Shown here piece after piece: positions 13,500-25,200 of a stretch of DNA of 64,000 nucleotides. A model generated the notes under the pieces. It ran no database searches, was not told where the DNA came from, and saw nothing but the letters and a program-made list of their open reading frames with translations. Numbering within the stretch: position 1 is the stretch's first letter; every line of letters begins with the position of its first letter. Source of the stretch: Mya arenaria. Lineage: Eukaryota > Mollusca > Bivalvia > Myida > Myidae. The stretch is taken from NCBI RefSeq assembly GCF_026914265.1, contig NC_069125.1, forward strand, positions 782,556-846,555, in the 5' to 3' direction. A program made the position numbers and the translations under genes.

Positions 13500-14150
13500 A
13501 AATGACTTGCGTGATGAAAATAGTAAACTGATTCAAAGGTATCTTTCAACAATCAATAAGGTCTTGTAACATTAATACGTATCACAGCTTGAGAAGCTAT
13601 TAACATCACCATTCCATACTGTCTACAACAATCAGTAATTTTCGTTTTAAAGTGGTACATAAATATATGTTTATCTCCAACATCCTTGGCATTCCAATTA
13701 TCTAAGAGGTATTTCTTTAATACGAGTTGGTTAGGTAAACCTAACTTAATTGTCGAGGTTTTTAATCAACTTGTTTGAATTTCTTAGAAGTCTGTATATA
13801 TTATAGTTTACACCAATATTTAAAACATTTTAAAACATAACAATATACAGTTGCCCAAGGCAACGCTATTATTTATAAAGCACAATCCTCCTAGAAAAAA
13901 AAATATTTACAAAATCAAAGCTGTACTTTTTAATTTTCTTACATTGCATCTTCAACCGTAGCGTAAGGTTAAAGGTAGTACGTTTCTCAAAGAGCAATCG
14001 CGCATTGTCGCATAGTTAACAAATATATCTGAATAAATATCAGTGTGTATTTTTCATAACTCTGAACACTATTTCATTACGAGAACTATGTTACCCGAAT
14101 TGCGTTGCGTCGATCGTCAGTGGTTTTTTAACGGCAAGAATTTGTGAGAT
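13500..14150. other. AT-rich stretch with no recognised feature
   Basis: No exon, RNA gene or repeat I can name. The text merges into FABP intron 3-like sequence from about 14160. Confidence 0.4.
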
Positions 14151-14159
14151 CATAGTTAC

Positions 14160-15561
14160 ATTTGTATTCGACAACTTGTACGAGGGATGAACGGTCATGC
14201 GATGATGAGTTGTGAGATTTGTACGTGTGTTTCTGCAGAGAAAATTTAAACATCAGTGTAGGCATTTCACAACAACATGCGTGTGAAGACATAAGGTAGA
14301 CTTTATAAATACGACATCATGACGACATATTATCTACGACTTTTCGCAGAAATGAAGCGAGTTTTAAGCCTGCTGCAGTTTGAAAACAAAGAAATGTTAT
14401 AAATTAGTTAATGATCAAAAACGTAATTTACGCGTCATTTGTTGGTATATATTTTTTGGCGTTGAAAGTTTGAAGTCATACAGGTCGACATAATAAGTAA
14501 CTTAATAATTACGCATCAAATGCTGAATAAGTGGCGTTTAAAATGCATAGGTGCATTGCCTCTCTGTATCTAGTGGAATTGATATAGTATAGCTTGGGTT
14601 TTGAATACTCTCATGAGAGAGACAATTCAAAATATATTTTCATTATGACCTAATACAACTAAATAGGGTAATTATATTGTAGAAGAGTTTCACCTCAATT
14701 TTCCATTTCATTTTGAAGATACTTTACAAACAAATTACAAGTACGGTGCACATAGAAAAATCCAGGAGAGAAAAATCAACAAATGTTATACATCTCAAGC
14801 GATTAATATTGTTATGAACAGTTCACTCAGGAAATTGATGAACTCTACCTTAAATCAATATAAAAGAATTTCACACAGGTTGATGCAGCATGTTAACCGT
14901 TTATGTGAAGTTCCTTTTTCGATTGTCTTATCGTAATAAAGTGCATCGTTATGCAGAGATATTACAATATTTGATGGATTTCAGAGGATAAAGCACGACT
15001 TACTGACTGTTATTCAATTTATATTACATTTTCATGTTGAGGGTTTGATGAAGAATATTGCAGCTCACATTGTTGATTTGATGATTGTTTAGCTGGTATA
15101 CATGAACTCCTCATTCCATGCTATATACGGAAAAATTATCTTGATTATTCAGTCTTTCAAAGATTGACCTTTTTCACATGGTAAAGCATCATTGATTTAT
15201 CAATTTATAATGTTTCTTACGTTTTTTGTATATGATTTATTCTTGTTTTAAACACATATAACAAGTACAGTTTGCCTTCGGAATATACAAAATAAATCAG
15301 TAAGTGCAGTTCCCTGAGACTAATTTAAGCTGTAATGAATTCCCTAATTCACATGCAGGCCACGACTTGGTACAAGTCAGTTCACTTTCCGGCCATTAAG
15401 CGTAACTGAGTCAACTGTCTCTCCGATATCGAACGTCAGAGACTTGGCGCTCTTCACGGCTGATGACGTTTTCGTCAACGTATCACCGTCCGCCTAGAAC
15501 ACCTTGGTCTTTCCGTACTCGTTGGACAGATACTTGTGAGCGTACACTCGCTTATCGTATG
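14160..15561 (-). pseudogene. FABP pseudogene (copy C): intron 3 remnant and nonsense exon 2
   Basis: Exon 2 at about 15561-15382 reads on the minus strand RVYAHKYLSN, then F-stop-ADGDTL, then KSLTFDIGETVDSVTLNGRK. The Ser codon before ADGD has become TAG. The acceptor is gone, and the donor after GRKV reads aactgact instead of a GT site. Sequence at 14160-15060 is intron 3-like. It passes straight into intron 2-like sequence at about 15100, so exon 3 has been deleted. No exon 1 or 4 was found. Confidence 0.75.
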
Positions 15562-17655
15562 AAATACATGGAATAATAGCGTTTATTACATGATTTCCGG
15601 TAGTAAATATATACTTAGCAGTGAAATGAAAATAATAATTCACTGTTTGAAATTCACTTGCTTTATAGTAAGATCACAATATATTTTACCTCGTAAAAAA
15701 TAAAAGTAAATATTTCAGTCGTTGCATAGCTTTTAATGCTCACTTGGTGTTTTATACGATCTTACACTGAAACAAACAATTCTTTTTGTTGCCCTTTATT
15801 TAATATGTTGCTTGGTGTGTTGAATGCGAATGAAATACTACAGTGCAAGTCTAGTTCCATATATTTAATATATAGGCTCTCCCCGATCAGATACTTGTGG
15901 GCTTACGATAGATTTTGAAGGGAAAGGCAATGTAAATAATACCGTAAATGTTTTCTTTAATATGTTGCTTGATGTAATCCGTGTCCCGACACGTCAGAAA
16001 CACAAACAGAAGGAATTATACAGTGACATTTAATAATCTGTTTTGCAAATCCTGGCAATGAAAGTGTTTCTTATCATTAACTTGCGACGTATTGAGCTGC
16101 GGTCACTTCACATGTACAATAAGTCAGAAGAAGCGAGAATAATATCTATAATAAACATTATCACATTGACACATCTAACGAAATGGGAAACATAACGTGA
16201 ACATTTTTTTTCATATTTTATTTCGTTTTAACACACATGGTCATAAATAGCAGCTAAAAATGGCACGCATATCAATATTATCATTATGATGCTTAACTGC
16301 ATTGCTTGTATACCTGAGGGGTTTTATGAAACTATAAAGACGATTTCCTCTATAATGGCAATACATCATGCTCAAAACATATTCATATTGCAAGAAGTAA
16401 ATGTAATGGGTACCTCTTAGACTCTTTTTTTGATGCTGCAACACAACACAGTGTTCTAGACATCCTATGAAGACGAGTTCTCTGAGCTCTCAAAGTGGCA
16501 CCAAAAAATGAAAACCACTTCACATGTGCAATTTACGATTCGTCCTGAGTGTTTATTAATTGCAAAGTACTCTGTTTTATGGAATAAAAAATGACAATTT
16601 ATTAGAGGCATGGAAAATGAACTTTCCCTTATTAACTGGTTACGCGAAGAACAAAACTGAAATGTTTCACAACACGGATTATCATACTAAACGATAGAAA
16701 GTGAATTAAGTTTTATTGAGAAATATAAACGCATCGTCGGTGGAATATGTATCAAAATTCATATTCTTCTTGTATGGAATATTTTTCATTGTCACCCTGA
16801 CTAAGCTAGCTTAGGGTATTGATAACATGTATAAAATAACTGAAGAAAGAAAACTGATCTTTTTTTCTTAATACGCCTTTTCCACACACAGTGATATTTA
16901 AACTCATTTACAACCAAGCGAACATTCTAACCAGGCAACGCTGGTCAACGGTGAAGACGAAATTAGAGAATGGAAATTAAGGGGCGAAATAGAAGGTCAA
17001 ATCAGAGATCAATCAGTTTGAAAACGAAACGTCGAATATATTTTAAAAATACTGTCATTGCAAGTGATGGATTCATAATTAAATAGCACGTGAACCTTTT
17101 CAACGAAAATGTTAAGAATTTTTTTATCAAATTGAATGAACACCACAACAAAACCTTATTTTAAGATAACAGTATATTTTCCATCTTATAAATAAACGAT
17201 AATTTTTAAAATATAACACATTTTTAGTATTGCCGAAAAAAACTCTTGGCTACACAAATGTAATATAGGTACTAATAGACCAAATCAGGCATTATCTTTA
17301 TGCCTATCAATTTAACTAATTAAAAATCAAAACTTCTGATAAAGTCTATGTTAATGAACATGACATATATCGTATGCGCTGTTAAAAAAATCAAGTCACG
17401 TTATTCATCATGCTCAAATAAATACCCCTCTAAATATATAAAGAATGTCTTTTTTCCGTGTTTATCTTATAGAGTAGTTTAAAAACTGACATTGTTGATG
17501 CAAGAAGCGCCTCGGGTTTTAAAGCCCTGTTTACTTAATAATTGATTTTCGCCGAGTCTTTTTCAGGAAAGCTGAACTCGTTTCACTGGTAAGTAAAACA
17601 ATCATATACTGAATATAAAGTGCGGAGAACGTGAATATGGTCAAACTTTTTGAAT
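15562..17655. repeat. Intron 1/upstream-like FABP sequence, no exons
   Basis: Contains a partial exon 2-end repeat near 15880-15905 (cagatacttgtgggc) and an E-box module variant with CATGTG near 16530. The upstream module with ctatcaatttaactaatt lies near 17300. Sequence from about 16440 matches the beginning of unit 2 at 31413. No coding sequence is supported. Confidence 0.4.
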
Positions 17656-17659
17656 TCTT

Positions 17660-18845
17660 TTTTTTAATTCAAGCGTATGCAAAAAGCAATTCATACAGCT
17701 ATACATGGAAAACGTCTGTCATGTATATTAAAATATCTTTCATATAAAAAAAAAAATATGTTTTGCGATTTTCTGATATAGAATAATAAAGAAAAAAACA
17801 AAAAAAGATTTGATTAAAAAGAAAAGATAAAAACTGGCTTTCTAAAATGTATTATATATCTGATGATTATAAAGGAAAAGCCCATTTTTGCAAATGGACA
17901 TTTAGTTTATCTTTCATGATAGCTATTTCACGTTTATTCCTAATAAAACATTTTTTTAAATTTAGTTCAATTCTAATATATTTTGAGTGAAGAAAGCGTT
18001 TCAATTCATTCCACAGGTCTTGTATGATATAACACTCCCAGAACATGTGGTTTATTGTTTCCTCAAAGCTGAAACACAAGTTGCATAGACTAGAATTGCA
18101 TAATTTGCATTTAAATAGATATTTATTTGTTGGTATAATTCTGTTGATTATCTTAAACTGAAAGGCTCGTATTCATGTGTCGATTGTTGCTATATATGGC
18201 AGTGAATATACTTCCTTCCAATTAAGTGTTTCGTTAAAAGAGTTTTCCCATATATATTGCGGTATATCATTGATAAGTTGTAGATACTTCAAATAGTCAC
18301 CATTGGGGATTTCGTATAGAACTTGCATGTTATCAAATGAATAGAACTTCTTAAATCTAAAATCGACGATATGTGTGAGATAGAGTATCCCCTTATCGTG
18401 CCATTCTGTAAAATATATTGTTTCATTATTACATTTTAATTCGGAGTTGTTCCAAATTATTACTTTTCTTTTGTGTGTGTTCGCTTGCTTCTTTGTAAGC
18501 ATGCTCCAAGATGTAAGGATGTTTTTAAACAAAAAAACGTTATGACTACATAAAATGTTAATATCGTTTTAATACAGATTACAATCAAATATGATATTTC
18601 CACCCTTTTTGTAAAGTATTTTATTAAAAAATATTTTCCATTTCCTATTGATCTTTTAATCCAGCTTGATTTCATAGCTTGTATAAATATTCTTAAATTC
18701 GTGAGACCTAATCCCCCATTTTCACGGTCGAGGTATAACTGTTCTCGTTCAATTTTGTCAGGTTTATTTTTCCATATAAAAGCAAAAATTGATTTTGAAT
18801 TTTTAAATTCTATATCCATACTTTGATATCGAAATGTGTCTGTGT
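17660..18845 (-). mobile_element. 5'-truncated LINE (non-LTR retrotransposon) ORF2 3' part
   Basis: The minus strand in several frames gives FIWKNKPDKIEREQLYLDRE then GGLGLTNLR and MKSSWIKRS (18.8-18.65 kb), a middle part with YFTEWHDKGILYL (18.5-18.2 kb), and the zinc-knuckle end FEETINHMFWECYIIQDLW (18.06-17.98 kb). It is colinear with the + strand LINE at 42.5-44.6 kb and is the same family. A-rich sequence lies at the low-coordinate end, as expected for a 3' tail. Frameshifts show it is dead. It interrupts the type 2 copy of unit 1; unit 4 at about 55.8 kb is continuous there. Confidence 0.8.
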
Positions 18846-19111
18846 CTGTGTCTCGCAATGGTCAAGAAAGAAAGACAAGAGAAGGCAAAGGTGACCAAAG
18901 TTTGAATATTCAAGAAGCTTGATTTGAAAGTGCACTATGACTTAATCATCGGTAGTTATTGGATTATTTTCAGCTCTTAACGTCTACTTCAGGTACAAAC
19001 TTTGCCTTCAGCTAATACATTAATTTAGTTCCAGCCTCTTAGACTCCCCATTGCTTGTTTTCCTATAAAAGGTAAATAACATGACAGTCACAAATAAGAG
19101 GTAGTTTCAGT

Positions 19112-19270
19112 TTCCGGACATAAAGTGGGACTTACTCAATAGTCTCCACTTGTTTAAACGTCAGCGACTTGGCCCTCATCACGGTTCACATCGTAAGTGT
19201 CCACGTATCACCGTCCTCAGAAAACGTATTGGTCACGACGGACACATCGCATAGATACTTATGAGGGTCT
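19112..19270 (-). pseudogene. Relic FABP exon 2, type 2 (copy D)
   Basis: Minus-strand remnants HKYLCD, SEDGDTWTLTM, a stop, then TVMRAKSLTFK are followed by decay around the GEAIDS region and no GT donor. The 3' part of this copy (exons 3 and 4 with intron 3) is absent. Sequence jumps from 3'-flank-like DNA at about 18950 to exon 2 flank. It occupies the type 2 position of unit 1. Confidence 0.7.
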
Positions 19271-21260
19271 GCCATTAACAGTCCATCACCTTAAGATGGC
19301 AGCAAAGGATATAATACCTTAAAAAAAGTTTACTTAATTGTTGCTTAACAAGGTACAAATGAAGTTCATCTTCGGAAGTGTGTGTGTGTGTGCTGGGGGT
19401 TGGGGGGGACACCCATAACGCAAAGGGAATTGTACCATAAATTGACATGTGTATTGCATTGTTTGTGTGCTCTCTCATACTAACTATTTTGATACACTTC
19501 TGGAAGAATGGACAGCGGAAAGAATATCGTGCATATCACTATAATGTTTGATACAACGTTACATGTATATGTAAGTGTTATGACGATTGCCTCTAGAATG
19601 GCAATACATCATACTCAAAAAGTATTAATTTCGTTTGAGTTGATAAGAAGCCGCTGTTGTTAATTGTTTTCTTCATTCCTATAGGTATATATTTTTCATC
19701 CAATGCTGCAACCAAAAAATACAAAACATCAGTTAGTTTTTCTTGACGGCTTCTTCCGAGTGTTTACAAAAATGACAGCCTCTTCACACGTGCGATTTAC
19801 GAGTCGCCTTGAACGTTTATTAATTGCATGGTACTCTAAACGGTCTAAACAACAAAATGTAGTATTTATTAGAGGCTAGAAAAAAATGAGTTTCCACTAG
19901 GAATAAAGCAGAAATGTTTCACAACATGGATCATAATTCTAAACGATTTACGGTGTATTGAGTTTTATTGAGAACTATAAACTTATCGTCGGTGGAATAT
20001 GTTTCCAAACTCATATTCTTCTTCTTCTTGGTTGCCAAGGAAATATCTTTCATAGATAAGCAATTAGTGTAATCATCGTTTTAGTAACCTGTTTTAATGA
20101 ACTAAGAGTATTGATGAGATTTATGAAAAGTTACACCTGAAAAAGCTTATCTGAATTGTTCGTACATCATGTTTTGCCATGAGTGCCTTTTCAACCCGCA
20201 AACAATTACAACCCGGTGAGGTTTTTAACAAGAATATGGATATTGACAAGAGAAGGCGAAACAAAGGAATTGAAATAAACGGGCAATATAACTAGAAACG
20301 ATAGCTGAGATGCATTAAAGGCATAACATTATTCATTGGGTGGGATCGAGTACTCGTTTACACGTTTAACGCCCCAATGAACAGCTTTTGGTGACCGATC
20401 GAAGGCGTTGATGTAAATGTAGTCTGTCTTTGCTGTTTTATGGCGTTCTGTCTGTCGTTTTTTGTCTGTTAGGATTTAACATTGTTCCTCTAAACAAGGT
20501 ATTCGTTAAATGATTGGTGAATATGCTTGTCCATGTAGTTTCTATTTTATCATTTATAAACCAGATAAGGATAAATGAAATAAGGTGTTGAACACAAGAG
20601 CATGGACGACACGAGGGTTTCATTTTGCTTAAACACATGTCATTAATTTACAGGTACACCCAGTCAGGCATTTTCTGCATGCTTGTCAATTAGATTTATT
20701 AGATTTATTAGCAACCTTTATTTCTAACCAAGGCTATAGGTGCTGGTTTGTTAATGAACTAATTTGTTAAAATTAGCAGTCATATTTCTCCTAAATTGTT
20801 ATTCGCCATGTTGTTTTATGATAGCGTGCATATCCATATCTGTAAAATCATGAACTCATTGTACTATTTTTTAGCTATCTATAGCATAGAGTGCTTTCAT
20901 ATTTTTGACATTGTTAGCACAAGAAGATACATGGTATTTGAAAGCACAGTTTACAAAACATTTAAGTTTATTTTACCCTTTTCTTTGGCAAATCAAACGA
21001 AATGGTTAATGAATATAATGTAGAAACGCCCTGAGGTGGCACAAACATGTTTGAAGTACATTATATGAAGGTCAATATCTCTGTCGAACTATGGACATTT
21101 AAGGAACATATAACACTAAGTAGAATAGTGCTGAAATACTGAAAATGAAAAGTGGACAACGTGGATATTTTCGAACTTGGACAATCCTTAAGCCAAATTT
21201 TCAAAGTGAAATGTGCTGGCTATTTTCCACAAATGGTTACGGTACTAAGCCAAACTCAAT
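19271..21260. repeat. Type 2 upstream/intron sequence of unit 1
   Basis: Colinear with 35463-37560 in unit 2 and 47601-49700 in unit 3. It includes a (gt)n/G-rich run at 19380-19412, the E-box module at 19787, the sequence around 20430-20640 shared with 36890-37080, and the cctgtcaattag module near 20690. No exon 1 could be recognised for the type 2 gene. Confidence 0.45.
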
Positions 21261-21269
21261 GCTAAATCC

Positions 21270-21590
21270 CTAGCGGATCTTGCACTAGCATCCGCCCCCC
21301 CCCCCCCCCGCGTCACCACCCCACCTAAATTTTTCCCAATTTATTTTCTTAGTTGAATACTGGAGAAACAAGAATTAAATACGCCATAAAAGACACCATT
21401 TCGGACTATAGTTGGTCAAAATTGTTCACCCAATTCCCCCTGGCCACACCAATATTTATTTGTTAAAACTGTTTTTTAACAAATAAATATTGATCCTGAG
21501 GAAGGGGCCAAAACCTAAAGATAACGCCCCAAAGGTACGCAACCTCTAACGTCAAATCCTGGATCCCCTCCTGTAAATATTAAACAAAAT
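21270..21590. mobile_element. Interspersed insertion with C-tract and hairpin (unit 1 copy)
   Basis: This insert of about 300 bp contains a C run at 21294-21309 and the phrase ctctaacgtcaaatcctgga. It is also present in unit 4 (59625-59935). Unit 3 passes without it around 49780-49805. It carries no coding sequence. Confidence 0.45.
21450..21492. repeat. Perfect 19-bp inverted repeat (hairpin)
   Basis: caatatttatttgttaaaa at 21450-21468 is exactly reverse-complementary to 21474-21492, with the 5-nt loop ctgtt. The related insert in unit 4 does not show it. Confidence 0.85.
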
Positions 21591-21787
21591 GCTCTAAAAA
21601 AGAGTAGACAAGGTGAAAACTCTAGAGCGAAAAGTGCACGATCGCTGGTTATCGAACTTGTCTTACAAATCATTGTAATAATTGAATAAAATATCTGGAC
21701 CAGACATGAAAGTCTGACGATCACACAGTGGCGATGACATGATTCCTATTTGTTAGCTATTCCATGCGTTTTTCGAATGAATCAGGG

Positions 21788-21880
21788 TTGTGGTTACCAA
21801 GCCGAGCAAGTGGTCACCAAGCCGAGCAAGTGAATTATCTCCGGGTTTTCTAATTACCAAAACAAAAAACAGGACATCTC
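21788..21880 (+). repeat. SINE-tail-like relic 3' of the unit 1 FABP gene
   Basis: Contains accaagccgagcaag (twice), then tctccgggttttctaatta and aggacatctct. Matching stretches lie behind each type 1 copy at 37766-37862, 49995-50100 and 60110-60210, the best preserved reading ttctccgggttttccgattc. The body resembles that of the SINE at 9.7 kb. It was present before the units were duplicated. Confidence 0.45.
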
Positions 21881-21977
21881 TTTGTTTAGGCCATAGTGGT
21901 TGAACATAAGTATAGATTATTCCCAATTGTTGTAAGATAAATATAGTTTAAACTAAATGAAATACTATTTTTGTAAT

Positions 21978-21987
21978 TTTATTTATT
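21978..21987 (-). terminator. Probable polyadenylation signal (AATAAA) of the complete FABP gene
   Basis: The minus strand carries overlapping AATAAA hexamers about 305 nt past the TGA at 22294-22292. The same hexamer is kept at the matching place behind the type 1 copies of units 2 (37945-37950), 3 (about 50181) and 4 (about 60295). No nearer AATAAA is evident. Confidence 0.45.
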
Positions 21988-22291
21988 TAGCGTACAACAT
22001 TATAAATCACATTACAACATAATGCTTAACGAAGCAATGCTAACCAATACAGTTTAGACACTGAACACAGTATAAAAAGTAACATATTAATTGAAGTAAG
22101 GCCTTTGTAGTTTGATCAACCAGACACGTTGAATTTCAGTTAAAAAGCATTGCGTTGCATGTGGCAGCTATATATATAATTGCTACGTTAAGTTGAATCA
22201 GGTATTGTTTTTCCTAGAACTGTTTATAATAAGGTATTTAAAACACAAGCAGGCCGTCAAAATAATTAAGATAAGGAATGGCTTTAATTGG

Positions 22292-25200
22292 TCACGATTT
22301 CACAAATGTCCGTATACATGTCTGTCCGCCTCCAGTCAGAGTCTGAAAAAGAAACACAAATAAGTCGGAAAAACATAAATAAAGCAATTAAACTGACGTT
22401 ATAACCAGCTTCACCGTCCAGATCAAGTTTCAGCATGCACCAGTATTCGGCATAATTCGAACGACGTCAATTTTCAAAATGACGTTACGTTTTCTTTTCT
22501 GAAAACCTTTTCCATTTCTTGGCTGAAAATGGGCCAATTTTCGACTGATATTATTATTGCTCAAAATCATAAAATAAAAATGACATTATAACCCGCTCTC
22601 GTACTTTGTCGTAACGACTCTATAGGCAGATTTAATACGGCGGTGCGAAATGCAATAAATAAAGTTACAAGTCCACTAATATGCTATACGGTGTAAGGCA
22701 GATTTACAGCAATGCAATACGGAGTTGCAAGATTCGTACGAAAGGTTTCTGAACGGCGAATTAAACATTCTTGAAAAACCTTCCCTGACAATATGCGAGC
22801 AATGAAATAAGTTTGACTTAATGAATCTGACGTCATTGCGACATATCGTGGACTTCCCCTAACATGTAAAGCGTCTTTTAAACCTGCCACAGCTTCTAGC
22901 AAACGTCGTGCTAGATAGTGACAATTTGGTAAAATAATGAATTCGATGGGATTAAGGTAGAGGGGAAATAATGATCAAAGCATTTTACGAAAATATACCT
23001 TGACCTCTAATTGTTGTTTTAAACTATGAAGTCAAGACTATCGTTCAAAAGCCCTGCAGTCATGCCAAACTAATTAAGACTGTTTCAAACATCATATTGT
23101 AAATAAGCTGCGTTTAAATTACACAGCTGTAGTGTCCCTTTTAATTAAAAAACTATATAAGCATTAAAACTAACCCAGTTTACAAAAACAGTAAACATAT
23201 TGAAATCTCACGCCATTATCATGGTAATGAACAACACGATATGGAAAATGATTAATTCGACCGTGAACCATTGTAACAGTTGGTCATACGCGTTGAGCAT
23301 GTCTTTCGCGTATGTTAAGAGCGTTTGACATACGTATATAATGTAACATTTGATGGAAATCAAAGGATTAGGCATTACCTATCACGGACTGTAATTAAAT
23401 CGAGATAATCTTTTCGTGTTTATGGTGCGATGAATAATATTAGAGTTAATATTGTTGAATAAAACATGAAAGAGTTGTTAAGGAATCAGAGCCTCATGGA
23501 CATTTTAAATCGATTAACGATTGAAACGAATCAAATGGGAATCCTAAAGAACGTTTCTGCTTCAATTCGTTAATGAAAGCCAGTCTTTAACATCAAACAA
23601 GACATGTAGAATTATATAAATGTAGGTTTTCTGTTTTGCATTCTATTAAAATATCAACTTATGTAACGTAATATTCAAATAAGAATGACGTCATACCATT
23701 GTAAGTTTGTCTCCAGACCCCTGCCGCACGTGCTGACATTCGAAACCATCTCCGGACTGCTTCTCTACGAGTTTGTCCCCGTCAACCGAAAACGTCATCT
23801 GTAGTTTTTCAAATAATTGTTAAACAGACAGACGATTTTAATTTAAAAAAGCTAATGACGGCGTCGATTATTTACAATGATATAGGAAACTTATGCAATG
23901 TAAACCTGTTTGTTTCAATATAGTGTGCTGCATCTGACATTTTGGTTTGTGAATATGTATTGCTCATTCTATGCAATATACGCATAAACTTAACTTGATT
24001 ATATAGCCTCTCAAAAATGACCGTGTATTCACATGGGAAAGTATAATTTATTTATTGTTAAAAATTCTAGTAATCTTGATTTTGTTTAATAATTTAAACA
24101 CCAAACAACAGCAAATACAAGTGCGGTCTTTAGTTAATACAGAAGTTGTCAGTTAGTTCAATACTCTAAGACTACCATTCGGTAGTATGCACTCATGACC
24201 AGGCAAACCACGACTAGATATAAGTTAGTTCATACCTTCACATTTCGTCCATCAAGCGTGACTGAATCAATGGCCTCTCCCAGTTTAAATGTTAGCGACT
24301 TGGCTCCCATCACGGTTGACGACGTCATCGTCCACGTATCACCGTCCGCCGAGAACTCCTGGGTCATTCCGGAACCGTCGGACAGATACTTGTGAGCGTC
24401 CACCCGTTTATCGTCACCCACTCCTAAAGAGAAACCACGGATAATAACAGCGTTGTAATTTAATGCCTGATATTTAACTAGTTGCTATCCCAAATCCGTT
24501 CCAACATATACGTATGGAAGTGCGCTCTCTTATCGCCTCTATACCTTAAGGGAAACACAAGACATCGAAACATGTATCTAAAATGATGCTTTTCTAGTTG
24601 TTTTTCACCAATCGCCCTAACAGATACTTATTGGTGTCAGTTCGCTTATCGTCCGACACACCTTTAGCGGAAAGCAAATGAAGTGTATTTTCTTTTGATC
24701 TTTAATATGTTGCCTGACTGGTACATGGAGGTAATACCCGATCAGAAACATTAAGAAGCTGGTGGAGAACATTATATTGCTTATTTAATAGTCAGTTTTC
24801 CAAAACTTGAGTATGAGGGTGATTTTTAGCGTTAATATGCCAGGTTCTGAGCGTCGACTTGCATATCATGCCGTCTAATACACCTTAAGTGAAACGCAGC
24901 AAAAATAATTGTATGGGGTCGTAAAATGAACCTATTTTTTATACTGCAATGCTCGCGCGCGTAATCAAATGTTGAAACTCATATCTAAATATTGACAGCA
25001 GCGGAAATATGTCACTAATGGACACAAGTTAAAAAGGTATATGCAATTATATTGTCTATTTCCCTTGCAATGGCAAAACATTATACAGACAACCTATTCA
25101 TTTTGTTGGCGTTTATAGAAAATCAATCAATTTAAGTTACTTGTAAAAATGATTTTGTCTATTTGTAGGTGTTAATTTTTCAATGCTGCAACAGATCTCT

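Noticed and set aside
24195-24395. Plus-strand open frame across FABP exon 2
   Set aside because: It is the antisense shadow of a well-supported minus-strand exon.
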